Assembly (NCBI GenBank): GCA_023420435.1
Contig: JAEZWE010000015.1
Coordinates: forward strand, 1 to 14,574
Origin: Bacteroidota bacterium
GTDB lineage: Bacteria; Bacteroidota; Bacteroidia; Flavobacteriales; Weeksellaceae
DNA length: 14,574 nucleotides
Direction: 5' to 3'
Positions 6,900-13,596 of this stretch are shown here, piece by piece (position 1 is the first letter of the stretch; each line of letters starts with the position of its first letter). The notes under the pieces were generated by a model. That model searched no databases and was not told the origin of the DNA. It was given only the letters and a program-made list of their open reading frames with translations. The position numbers and the translations under genes are program-made.

Positions 6900-8891
6900 T
6901 TAATACTGAAGTTTCAGATATATTTTCTGATTTTTACTTATCATTGTTCCTTCTGAAGGGAACTGTTCTTTTATTCTTCCAACCCCTTTATAATCCACTC
7001 TATATCCCTGATTTTCAAGCTGCGGAATAATGTTTTTTCCAATTAAACCCGTAACATTGGGCATTGTTCCGTTGAACGCCAGTTTTTTATTAGGTTCCAC
7101 CATTTTGCTTAAATCCACCTTTTTATTTACTAATAAATTGGGTTCAATATTTTGTGGGGTTTTTAGGAAAGTTTTCCCAGCAATTTCTTTAAAAACCGGA
7201 GCAGCTACTGTAGAGCCATAAAATCCTTTGGCAACATCAGGTTCCGAAACCATCACATAACAAGTATATTTGGGTTTATCAGCCGGATAAAATCCTGCAA
7301 ATGAAGAACGGTACTTCATTTTTCCCGGCAACCAATATTCAAAACGGGCAGTTCCTGTTTTCCCCGCCATTTTTAAATTTGGCGTGAAAATACTTTTTGC
7401 GGTTCCTTTCTCCACCGCTTTGGTTAAAGCATGCGTCATCATGGTAATTGCTTCTTTGGAAGCCATTTTTTTTACCAAAATTTCTGGTTTTGCGTTGTAG
7501 GTAATTTGTCCGTCTTTCATGATTTTATCGATGAAAAGAGGTTTCAGCATTTGTCCTCCATTAGCAATTCCGTTATAAAAAGTGGTCAGTTGCAAAAGAT
7601 TAATGTTTGAGGCATAACCATAAGCTAATGATGCTAATGCACCAGGGCTCCATTTTTTACTTTCCGGAGTTACAAATCTTGGTTTTGTAATTCCAGGAAG
7701 TTCAATATCCATTTTATCAAATAATTTCCAGCGTTTTAGATGATCCAAAAAAACCTGCGGTTTTTCACTGTAATATTTGGTAATGAGTTTTGCTGAACCT
7801 ACGTTGCTGGATTTTGCTAAAACATCGCTGATGTCATAAGTTCCGCCACCGTGTCCGTCAGAAATTCTTTGTTTTTGATAAACCCAAATTCCGTTACCAA
7901 CATCTACAGTAGTGTTTTCATCAATAAAACCATCATCCATAGCTGCTAAAAGCGACACGGTTTTAAAAGTAGAACCAGGTTCAATATTATCTTTTATAAT
8001 GTAATTGTAGGCATCAACGTAAATTCCAGGTTCTGTTCGTCGTAAATTTACCATGGCTTTTACCTTTCCTGTAGCAACTTCCATTACCACAACACAACCA
8101 TGAACGGCATCAAAATTAATTAACTGCTTTTCTAATGCTGAAGTGGCAATATCCTGAATTCTTAAATCTAAAGTGGTGTAAACATCTTGTCCATCTACAG
8201 GATCCTGAACTTTCCAGTAATCAATTGGTTTCCATTGACTGGAATTGATTCTTTGCTCCAGCCTTTTTCCATCAGTTCCGCTCAAATATTTTGAAAATGC
8301 GGCTTCTAAACCAGCTTTTCCACGATGATCATCCATTCCAATGGTTCCGGCTCCGATTTCTGTTGTGGCCAGTTCACGTTTATAATTTCGATCCACAATA
8401 AACCCTCCTTTATGTTTTCCTTTTTTAAAAATTGGAAATTTTCTTATACGGTCATACTGATCGAAATCCAGACCTCTAACCAAACTGTAGTATTGATTTT
8501 TTTTGGCTTTTTGATCATCTAAACGCTGTCTGAAGTAATTTCTAGGCTTATCAAACATTCTGCTTAAAGAATCTGTTAATGCACCAATATTATTACTGTA
8601 AACAGAATCTTTAATAGTTTTGAAATCCAAATAGATATCATAACGCATCACGGTTGTTGCCAAAATAGAACCGTCTGAAGCATATAAATTTCCACGGGCT
8701 GCTTTTAGCGTGGCTTCACGGTAATTATTGTTGATGTAATCCGCTTTTATGGCATCAACATTGGTGTTCTGAAGCTGCACAATCCGGATCAAAAAAAGTA
8801 GAAACACCAAGAACGCTGCCCCGGCAAAAAGGTAGCCCCATTTCAGCGTTTTTGAGCGCTTTGTTTCGTAATCATTTTGTTTTTTTGGCAT
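6900..8891 (-). CDS. ftsI: Septal peptidoglycan transpeptidase FtsI (class B penicillin-binding protein with PASTA domain)
   Basis: FtsI cross-links septal peptidoglycan in the periplasm and pairs with FtsW. The 663-residue protein has a short basic cytoplasmic tail, one membrane anchor at about 17-38, a dimerisation/pedestal region, and a transpeptidase domain. The three penicillin-binding motifs are intact: SxxK as STFK at 307-310 (Ser307 nucleophile), SSN at 361-363, and KTGTA at 511-515. The last 55 or so residues (from MPNVTGLIGKNIIPQLENQG) form a single PASTA domain. PASTA domains are unusual in proteobacterial FtsI but, from memory, regular in Bacteroidota. Position between ftsL and murE fixes it as the division enzyme rather than PBP2. 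The start at 8891 overlaps the end of ftsL by 20 nt, suggesting coupled translation. Confidence 0.96.
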   Translation of the reverse strand: MPKKQNDYETKRSKTLKWGYLFAGAAFLVFLLFLIRIVQLQNTNVDAIKADYINNNYREATLKAARGNLYASDGSILATTVMRYDIYLDFKTIKDSVYSNNIGALTDSLSRMFDKPRNYFRQRLDDQKAKKNQYYSLVRGLDFDQYDRIRKFPIFKKGKHKGGFIVDRNYKRELATTEIGAGTIGMDDHRGKAGLEAAFSKYLSGTDGKRLEQRINSSQWKPIDYWKVQDPVDGQDVYTTLDLRIQDIATSALEKQLINFDAVHGCVVVMEVATGKVKAMVNLRRTEPGIYVDAYNYIIKDNIEPGSTFKTVSLLAAMDDGFIDENTTVDVGNGIWVYQKQRISDGHGGGTYDISDVLAKSSNVGSAKLITKYYSEKPQVFLDHLKRWKLFDKMDIELPGITKPRFVTPESKKWSPGALASLAYGYASNINLLQLTTFYNGIANGGQMLKPLFIDKIMKDGQITYNAKPEILVKKMASKEAITMMTHALTKAVEKGTAKSIFTPNLKMAGKTGTARFEYWLPGKMKYRSSFAGFYPADKPKYTCYVMVSEPDVAKGFYGSTVAAPVFKEIAGKTFLKTPQNIEPNLLVNKKVDLSKMVEPNKKLAFNGTMPNVTGLIGKNIIPQLENQGYRVDYKGVGRIKEQFPSEGTMISKNQKIYLKLQY

Positions 8892-9240
8892 CAGTGCTGT
8901 CCAGTTTTATTAATAATTTGTGTGGATGATTTTCCAGTGGCATTAAGGAATCCTGTATCATTTCTTTTCCCAGTTCCGACTCCATTTTTACTTTGATGAG
9001 GCGGCTTTGTGCAAAAGCATTCCGGGATTTATATTCCTCTGTCTGTTCTTTTAGGTCATTAACGATTTCTATTTTTTTATTTACCAAATGGTTACTGTAA
9101 ATCATCATCATCAGCAAAGCAAAAAGCAAGAGAAAATAAGCGTAGTGCGTTTTCAGTTCATCCCGATTCAGGAAATTACCTTTCAAAATATCAATGAAAG
9201 TGAGTTTTTTCTGCGGACGATAGTTTGTTCTTTTTGCCAT
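8872..9240 (-). CDS. ftsL: FtsL-like cell division protein
   Basis: This 122-residue small bitopic membrane protein sits between rsmH and ftsI, exactly where ftsL is found. FtsL bridges FtsB/FtsQ to FtsW/FtsI in the divisome. A basic cytoplasmic N-terminus (about 32 residues) is followed by one membrane segment at about 33-52 (YAYFLLLFALLMMMIYSNHL). A short periplasmic helix with coiled-coil character follows at about 53-92 (KKIEIVNDLKEQTEEYKSRN). The tail after residue 100 looks unstructured. FtsL proteins share little sequence, so the call rests on topology, size and position. Bacteroidota versions are often annotated only as FtsL-like or hypothetical. It starts 33 nt after rsmH, and a perfect palindrome occupies most of that gap. 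Its 3' end overlaps ftsI. Confidence 0.85.
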   Translation of the reverse strand: MAKRTNYRPQKKLTFIDILKGNFLNRDELKTHYAYFLLLFALLMMMIYSNHLVNKKIEIVNDLKEQTEEYKSRNAFAQSRLIKVKMESELGKEMIQDSLMPLENHPHKLLIKLDSTDAKKTK

Positions 9241-9247
9241 TTTCTTG

Positions 9248-9269
9248 GTTTTAGAAAATTTTCTAAAAC
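9248..9269. repeat. 22-nt perfect palindrome between rsmH and ftsL
   Basis: The half-site GTTTTAGAAAA is followed directly by its exact reverse complement, with no spacer. It lies in the 33-nt gap between the rsmH stop and the ftsL ATG. On the plus strand it is followed by a T-rich run (9270-9285), so it resembles a terminator only for antisense transcription. In the operon mRNA it could form a weak A/U hairpin about 7 nt upstream of the ftsL start. It could affect ftsL translation, be a processing site, or be chance in AT-rich DNA. Confidence 0.6.
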
Positions 9270-9273
9270 TTTT

Positions 9274-10176
9274 TTATTTTTTTATTCCTGTTCTCAACTT
9301 AGCGCTTCTTGCTCTCGAGTTTACTTCAATTTCTTCTTCATTAGGAATGGTTGCTTTACTTTGAATTAACTCAAATGCTTTTGAATAATTTCCATAAATG
9401 TCTCTTTCCGGTTCTCCTTCAAACATTCCATTTTTTAAAAAACGCTTTACTAAACGGTCTTCCAAAGAATGATAAGAAATTACAACTAATCTTCCTTCCG
9501 GTTTTAAAATTTTATAGGCTTGAAGCAACATTTCTTTCAAAACTTCCAATTCCTGATTTACCTCAATTCGGATGGCTTGAAAAACCTGTGCAAAAAACTT
9601 GTTTTGCTTATGTGGAGGAATATAACTGAAGATTTTTTTCAAATCCTCGGTGGTTCTTATTTTTTTATTTTTTCGGTGATGAACAATTTCTCTTGCTAAT
9701 TTTCTCGCTTCTCGCAACTCACCGTAGTGATAGAAAATATCGGCTAAATGTTCCTCCTCATAATCATTGATTATTTTCTTGGCGTCTAAATGCTGCATGA
9801 CATTCATTCGCATGTCTAAAGGTGCATCGCTTCTTGTGGAAAAACCTCTTTCTGCCTCATCAAACTGATGCGAAGAAACGCCCAAATCTGCTAAAACACC
9901 GTCAACTTGTGTAATACCGTACATCATCAATGAATTTTCTAAAAACCGAAAATTCTGATTGATTAAGGTAAATCTTGCATCGTCAATGGAATTTTTCAAT
10001 GCGTCTAAATCTTGATCAAATGAATAAAGTTTACCTTTTCCCGAAAGTCTTTTCAGAATTTCTCTGGAATGTCCGCCTCCACCAAAAGTGCAATCAATGT
10101 AGATTCCGTCAGGATTCGTCACCAAATCATCCACACTTTTTTTCAATAAAACCGGTACGTGATAAGCTTGTTCCAA
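9274..10176 (-). CDS. rsmH: 16S rRNA (cytosine(1402)-N(4))-methyltransferase RsmH
   Basis: RsmH (MraW) uses S-adenosylmethionine to methylate N4 of C1402 in the 16S rRNA decoding centre. The 300-residue protein has the family's normal length and opens with YHVPVLLKKSV. The SAM-binding motif DCTFGGGGHS is at 28-37. DLGVSSHQFD is at 97-106, GFSTRSDAPLDMRM at 111-124, FQAIRIEVNQEL at 199-210, and ISYHSLEDRLVKRF at 233-246. The C-terminal NSRARSAKLR at 286-295 is also diagnostic. It follows mraZ by 18 nt and is the second gene of the operon. Nothing is missing or odd in the protein. Confidence 0.98.
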   Translation of the reverse strand: MEQAYHVPVLLKKSVDDLVTNPDGIYIDCTFGGGGHSREILKRLSGKGKLYSFDQDLDALKNSIDDARFTLINQNFRFLENSLMMYGITQVDGVLADLGVSSHQFDEAERGFSTRSDAPLDMRMNVMQHLDAKKIINDYEEEHLADIFYHYGELREARKLAREIVHHRKNKKIRTTEDLKKIFSYIPPHKQNKFFAQVFQAIRIEVNQELEVLKEMLLQAYKILKPEGRLVVISYHSLEDRLVKRFLKNGMFEGEPERDIYGNYSKAFELIQSKATIPNEEEIEVNSRARSAKLRTGIKK

Positions 10177-10194
10177 GATTTTTAATTTTAGGGG

Positions 10195-10656
10195 TTAATC
10201 TTCATCAAAACTGATGTTTCCCATCACTCTTTCCGAGAGTTTTGCAAAATCTTCCTGACTTATTGAAGTGATTTGCTCATACACATCTTTATCCCAGATT
10301 TCGAAAATTTCACCGGCACCAGCGATAACCACTTCTTTTGTAAGGGCGGCAAAATTTTTCAAATCTTTAGGAATTAAAATGCGTTCTGACGCATCCAATT
10401 CAATATTTTTGACTCCGGAAGTAAAAATTCTGATAAAATCGGCATTTTCAGTAATGAAACGGTTCATCTTGCTTATTTTTGCCATTATTTTTTGCCAAGG
10501 AGCCATAGGATAAATTTCTAAACATGTTCTTGCAACGGAGCGTTTCACTACAAAGTTTTTATTCTCAGTAGCTTCAAGCAGCTTTACCAATGAAGAAGGG
10601 AGTTTTAATCTACCTTTTTCATCAATTTTGCACTCATATGTTTCGTAGAAATTCAT
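10195..10656 (-). CDS. mraZ: Transcriptional regulator MraZ
   Basis: MraZ is a DNA-binding protein of the SpoVT/AbrB-like fold that controls its own dcw operon in bacteria where it has been studied. From the ATG at 10656 there are 153 residues in two tandem half-domains. The first has YECKIDEKGRLKLPSSL (residues 7-23), with the DxKGR motif. The second has ELDASERILIPKDL, where the DxxxR pattern is kept but the usual Gly is Glu. I chose 10656 because family members begin a few residues before the YECK segment; the adjacent ATG at 10659 is equally possible. The frame is open to an ATG at 10698, but that would place coding sequence over the putative operator and add a tail the family lacks. It is the first gene of the minus-strand operon. 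Confidence 0.95.
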   Translation of the reverse strand: MNFYETYECKIDEKGRLKLPSSLVKLLEATENKNFVVKRSVARTCLEIYPMAPWQKIMAKISKMNRFITENADFIRIFTSGVKNIELDASERILIPKDLKNFAALTKEVVIAGAGEIFEIWDKDVYEQITSISQEDFAKLSERVMGNISFDED

Positions 10657-10665
10657 CATTTGGGA

Positions 10666-10673
10666 CAAATTTA
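10666..10673 (-). promoter_or_regulatory. Candidate -7 box for the mraZ/dcw operon
   Basis: On the minus strand TAAATTTG fits the Bacteroidota -7 consensus TAnnTTTG exactly. It ends 6 nt before the first of the two ATGs, so transcription from it would give an almost leaderless mraZ mRNA. I see no TTG at the expected -33 position. The match could be chance in AT-rich DNA. Confidence 0.3.
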
Positions 10674-10692
10674 TATATTTATTTCTAAAATT

Positions 10693-10713
10693 TCCCACTT
10701 TTTCCCACTTTTT
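10693..10713 (-). promoter_or_regulatory. Putative MraZ operator: tandem AAAAAGTGGG
   Basis: On the minus strand the 10-mer AAAAAGTGGG occurs twice in direct tandem (10713-10704 and 10703-10694) and is followed by an A. This gives TGGGA, five bases, TGGGA. E. coli MraZ is known to bind TGGGN direct repeats separated by 5 nt, and mollicute MraZ binds AAAGTG-type repeats; this site matches both descriptions. E. coli has three repeats, while only two are visible here. The site is 37-57 nt upstream of the mraZ ATG, suitable for autoregulation of the whole cluster. The function is inferred from this match. Confidence 0.7.
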
Positions 10714-10884
10714 GACTTAATGTTAATAAGTTTTAGAAATATTATTTAAATGACTGATTAAAAATGAGTTAAAATAAAAATACGAAAAGACACGAATTTC
10801 TTACTGAATTTCGCAAAAAACCTATATAGTTTTAATTTTCTTTCAAATATTTTAGCAAAACCAAAAACTAAACTTGTTTATTTG

Positions 10885-10892
10885 TACTTTTG
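10885..10892 (+). promoter_or_regulatory. Candidate -7 box for the alpha/beta hydrolase gene
   Basis: TACTTTTG matches the Bacteroidota -7 consensus TAnnTTTG exactly and lies 22 nt before the ATG at 10915, a sensible leader length. A clear TTG at -33 is not visible. The box argues against translation starting at the in-frame TTG at 10882. Confidence 0.45.
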
Positions 10893-10914
10893 TCTTTACG
10901 ACACCATAATATAT

Positions 10915-11676
10915 ATGTTATTCAAAAAGAAGAAAGCGACAAAATTCAATTTCATTGAAGAAGGAGAAGGTCATCCTATTGTTCTGTTACAGGGACTTAT
11001 GGGAGGTTTGAGTAATTTTACCCAGCTCATTGAATTTTTTTCGTCAAGAGGTTATAAAGTGTATTTTCCGGATTTACCGATTTATGATATGTCGGTATTA
11101 AATACCAATCTCACTTCACTGGCCAAATTTGTAGCTAAATTTATAGAGGAAATAGTAAAAGAACCTGCGATAATTGTTGGGAATTCGATGGGAGGACATG
11201 TAGGATTAATTCTTACTCTTTCCAGACCCGATCTTGTAAAAAAATTGGTTCTTACGGGAAGTTCCGGACTTTATGAAAGAAGTTTTGGCGACAGTTTTCC
11301 AAGAAAGAATGACAAAGAATACATTCGTAAAAAAGCAGAAGAAGTTTTTTATGATCCAAAAGTAGCAACAGAAGAATTGGTAGATGAGGTTTTTTCCGTA
11401 GTAAATGATCGAGGAAAAGGAATAAAAACCGTAATGCTTGCAAGAAGTGCCATAAAACACAATATGGAAAAAGAACTTCATAAAATTGAAGTTCCTACTT
11501 GTATTATTTGGGGAAAACAGGATAATGTAACACCTCCGGAAGTGGCTATTGAAATGGACAGATTGATTCCAAATTCAAATCTTTATTGGATTGATGAATG
11601 TGGACATGCTGCCATGATGGAAAAACCAAATGAATTCAACCAAATTCTCTATGATTGGCTCCAAGGTAAAAAATAA
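10915..11676 (+). CDS. Alpha/beta fold hydrolase
   Basis: This is a 253-residue cytoplasmic protein of the alpha/beta hydrolase superfamily; the substrate cannot be read from the sequence. The oxyanion-hole region QGLMGGL is at 26-32. The nucleophile elbow VGNSMGGHVG is at 88-97 with Ser91. The likely acid is Asp203 (WGKQDNVTPP), and the catalytic histidine is His231 (DECGHAAMMEKP). A helical cap lies at about 120-185. The triad is complete, so the protein should be active. There is no signal peptide, and the N-terminus is basic (MLFKKKKATKF). ATG 10915 is preferred over an in-frame TTG at 10882, which falls beside a promoter-like box. The gene is divergent from mraZ and upstream of engB. From memory this neighbourhood recurs in flavobacteria. 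The fold is certain, the function unknown. Confidence 0.9.
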   Translation: MLFKKKKATKFNFIEEGEGHPIVLLQGLMGGLSNFTQLIEFFSSRGYKVYFPDLPIYDMSVLNTNLTSLAKFVAKFIEEIVKEPAIIVGNSMGGHVGLILTLSRPDLVKKLVLTGSSGLYERSFGDSFPRKNDKEYIRKKAEEVFYDPKVATEELVDEVFSVVNDRGKGIKTVMLARSAIKHNMEKELHKIEVPTCIIWGKQDNVTPPEVAIEMDRLIPNSNLYWIDECGHAAMMEKPNEFNQILYDWLQGKK

Positions 11677-11695
11677 TTAATTAAAACTTATTTAA

Positions 11696-11761
11696 TCTCT
11701 CGCAGATTCGGCAAATTTTGCAGATTTTGATGATCCGCTAAATCTGTTTAATCCGCGAGAA
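11696..11761. repeat. Palindromic element of 9-nt units upstream of engB
   Basis: The left arm holds three consecutive 9-nt units of the form NNGCAGATT (CGCAGATTC, GGCAAATTT, TGCAGATTT at 11701-11727). A four-base spacer follows, then three units of the inverse form (GATCCGCTA, AATCTGTTT, AATCCGCGA at 11732-11758). Outer flanks TCTCTCGC and GCGAGAA pair as well, giving imperfect inverted arms of about 30 nt. A run of seven T follows at 11762-11768, so the RNA could fold as a terminator-like hairpin ending 3 nt before the engB ATG. Similar GCAGATT palindromes are, from memory, dispersed in Chryseobacterium-type genomes. Whether it terminates, attenuates or is inert is unknown. Confidence 0.8.
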
Positions 11762-11771
11762 TTTTTTTGTT

Positions 11772-12392
11772 ATGGTAATAAAAACAGCAGATTTTATAAA
11801 AAGTTCCGGAAAATGGCAGGAATGTCCTGAACCCAATAAACCGGAATATGCATTTATAGGCCGTTCCAACGTAGGGAAATCTTCATTAATCAATGCGATG
11901 ATGAGCCGAAAAGATTTGGCTAAAACCTCGCAAACTCCTGGAAAAACGCAACTCATCAATCATTTTTTGGTGAACGAAAATTGGTTTTTAACCGATTTAC
12001 CCGGTTATGGTTATGCGAAAGTTTCCAAAGTTCAGCGTAAAGATTTTGAGAAATTAATTACCAACTATATTCTGAACCGCAAAAATTTGGTCAATCTTTT
12101 TGTACTGGTTGATGCGAGACATTCTCCGCAAAAAATTGATTTGGAATTTATTGAATGGTGTGGAGAAAACGGGGTTCCTTTTTCCATTGTTTTTACTAAA
12201 GCGGACAAGCTAAAACCAAATGCTGCGGTAAAAAATGTTGAAAACTACAAAGAAGAGCTTCTAAAAACCTGGGAAGATTTACCGGAAATTTATGTTACCT
12301 CGGCTGAAAAGAAAGAAGGAACGGAGGAAATTCTGCATTTTATCCAAAAAACAAATGATTTTCTTGAGAAAAACCATGTAAAATTTGAGTAG
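11772..12392 (+). CDS. engB: Ribosome biogenesis GTP-binding protein EngB (YsxC/YihA)
   Basis: EngB is an essential GTPase needed for assembly of the large ribosomal subunit. The 206-residue protein is a single G domain. G1 is GRSNVGKSS at 30-38, the switch I region SQTPGKTQ at 53-60 holds the G2 threonine, G3 is DLPGYGYAKV at 75-84, G4 is TKADK at 142-146, and G5 is TSAEKKEG at 176-183. All nucleotide-binding residues are in place and the length is normal. The ATG lies 10 nt after a palindromic repeat and 3 nt after a T-tract. Transcription therefore depends either on read-through from the hydrolase gene or on a promoter within the repeat. The stop codon TAG begins a GGATGGAAGATG stretch shared with the start of the following acetyltransferase gene. 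Confidence 0.97.
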   Translation: MVIKTADFIKSSGKWQECPEPNKPEYAFIGRSNVGKSSLINAMMSRKDLAKTSQTPGKTQLINHFLVNENWFLTDLPGYGYAKVSKVQRKDFEKLITNYILNRKNLVNLFVLVDARHSPQKIDLEFIEWCGENGVPFSIVFTKADKLKPNAAVKNVENYKEELLKTWEDLPEIYVTSAEKKEGTEEILHFIQKTNDFLEKNHVKFE

Positions 12393-12422
12393 GATGGAAG
12401 ATGAGTGTGGGAAGATGGAAGT
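12392..12422 (+). repeat. GGAAGATGGAAG-type repeat fragment at the engB/GNAT junction
   Basis: The stretch begins GGATGGAAGATGAGTG and continues TGGGAAGATGGAAGTT. It resembles the purine arm of the repeat-like block inside murG (GGAAGATGGAAGATGAAAG on that coding strand). No matching pyrimidine arm follows, so it would be a half or degraded copy. It overlaps the engB stop and supplies the first codons of the GNAT reading frame. Confidence 0.4.
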
Positions 12423-12879
12423 TAAGAATTTTCAGAATATAGTCTGGAAAATCAAAAATTTTAACGAGTTAACAGTCCAGGATTTATATAAAATTCTGAA
12501 ATCCAGAATTGATGTTTTTGTAGTGGAACAAAATTGTCCTTATCCTGATTTGGACGGTTATGACGACAAAGCCATCCATCTTTGGGCAGAAGAAAATAAT
12601 GAAATTTTAGCGTATTGCAGAATTTTCCAAAAAGGAATTAAATATCCAGAAAGTTCCATCGGAAGAGTTTTAACCACCGAAAAAGGAAGAGGAAAAAACT
12701 TCGGAAGGCAACTGATGAAATTTGCTATTGAAATTATTGAAAACCGTTTTAAAACCTCAGAAATACGAATTTCTGCTCAAGATTATCTTTTAAAATTTTA
12801 TGCTGAATTGGGTTTTCAAGATACCGGTAAGAAATATTTAGAAGATAACATACCGCATACGGAAATGTTCAGAAAATAA
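12415..12879 (+). CDS. GNAT family N-acetyltransferase, ElaA-like
   Basis: This 154-residue cytoplasmic protein of the GCN5-related acetyltransferase fold most resembles E. coli ElaA. The diagnostic segment is RIDVFVVEQNCPYPDLDGYDD, split here as RIDVFVVEQ and NCPYPDLDG, at about residues 27-47. AIHLWAEE follows, then the acetyl-CoA-binding motif A as IGRVLTTEKGRGKNFGRQLM, and YAELGF near the C-terminus. The true substrate of ElaA-type enzymes is not established. The frame is open from a TTG at 12385 inside engB, with ATGs at 12394 and 12415. I prefer 12415, because ElaA homologues start only a few residues before the TWK/EW-like segment (IVWKIKNF here). The leading residues MEVKNFQN may come from repeat-derived DNA. 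It forms a likely operon with engB and runs convergent to msrA, with only 13 nt between stops. Confidence 0.85.
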   Translation: MEVKNFQNIVWKIKNFNELTVQDLYKILKSRIDVFVVEQNCPYPDLDGYDDKAIHLWAEENNEILAYCRIFQKGIKYPESSIGRVLTTEKGRGKNFGRQLMKFAIEIIENRFKTSEIRISAQDYLLKFYAELGFQDTGKKYLEDNIPHTEMFRK

Positions 12880-12892
12880 ATTTTAGAAAAGT

Positions 12893-13540
12893 TTATTCCT
12901 TTTTCAACATTCCCAATGCCCCAAAATGTTTTTTAAACTTTTGGATTTTAGGACCTACAACCGCCGAACAATAAGGCTGATTAGGATTGGCATTGTAATA
13001 GCCTTGATGGTAAGCTTCTGCAGGCCAGAATTTTTCAAATTTTGTTAATTCTGTAACCACTTTATTTTGATATTTTTTTGATTGGTCAATTTTCGTGATC
13101 GCTTCCTCAGCTTTTTGTTTTTCAGTATCGTTTTGATAATAAATAACGGAACGGTATTGTGTTCCTACATCATTTCCTTGACGGTTTAATTGGGTAGGAT
13201 CGTGAAGAAAAAAGAAAACGTCCAAAAGTTGTTCGTAAGAAATAATTTTGGGATCATAGCTAATTTGAACCACTTCTGCATGACCGGTATTTCCTGCAGA
13301 AACCTCTTCATAAGTTGGGTTTTTTATATTTCCGCCAGAATATCCGGAAATGGCAGAATCTACACCATCAAGCATATTAAAACAGCTTTCTACACACCAA
13401 AAGCAACCTCCACCAAAAGTGATTTGCTGTAAATTTTCTTTATTCATTTTTTTTGAATTCGTTTTTGCGATAGTTTCTTTTTTTTGTCCATTACAAGACA
13501 TCATGAAAAGGGAAAGTAAAATTAGAAAAAAGTTTTTCAT
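12893..13540 (-). CDS. msrA: Peptide-methionine (S)-S-oxide reductase MsrA, lipoprotein form
   Basis: MsrA reduces methionine-S-sulfoxide in oxidised proteins. The 215-residue protein has a type II signal peptide (MKNFFLILLSLFMMSC) with the lipobox cysteine at 16, so the mature enzyme should be membrane-anchored outside the cytoplasm. A Lys/Asn/Thr-rich linker reaches to about residue 35. The catalytic motif GGGCFWC is at 43-49 with nucleophile Cys46. SGYSGG is at 65-70, GHAEVVQISYDP at 86-97, FFFLHDPTQLNRQGNDVGTQYRS spans about 109-131, and Cys191 near the end (QPYCSAVV) is a likely resolving cysteine. There is an internal ATG (residue 32) just before the catalytic domain, which could in principle give a cytosolic form. 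The gene lies 56 nt downstream of the ROK kinase on the same strand; a shared transcript is possible but not shown. Confidence 0.95.
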   Translation of the reverse strand: MKNFFLILLSLFMMSCNGQKKETIAKTNSKKMNKENLQQITFGGGCFWCVESCFNMLDGVDSAISGYSGGNIKNPTYEEVSAGNTGHAEVVQISYDPKIISYEQLLDVFFFLHDPTQLNRQGNDVGTQYRSVIYYQNDTEKQKAEEAITKIDQSKKYQNKVVTELTKFEKFWPAEAYHQGYYNANPNQPYCSAVVGPKIQKFKKHFGALGMLKKE

Positions 13541-13596
13541 TTTATACCAACGAAATTTTCCTAAAAATATTGGATAATTTTAAAACCTGAAAAAAA

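Noticed and set aside
10657..10698. Longer MraZ start at 10698
   Set aside because: It would extend over the region of the MraZ boxes and add residues upstream of the conserved N-terminus.
10882..10914. TTG start for the alpha/beta hydrolase
   Set aside because: The TAnnTTTG box at 10885-10892 sits within it, and the ATG at 10915 gives a natural N-terminus.
12385..12414. TTG (12385) or ATG (12394) start for the GNAT gene
   Set aside because: ElaA-like proteins need no such extension, and the added codons are repeat-like; ATG 12415 is preferred, though 12394 cannot be excluded.
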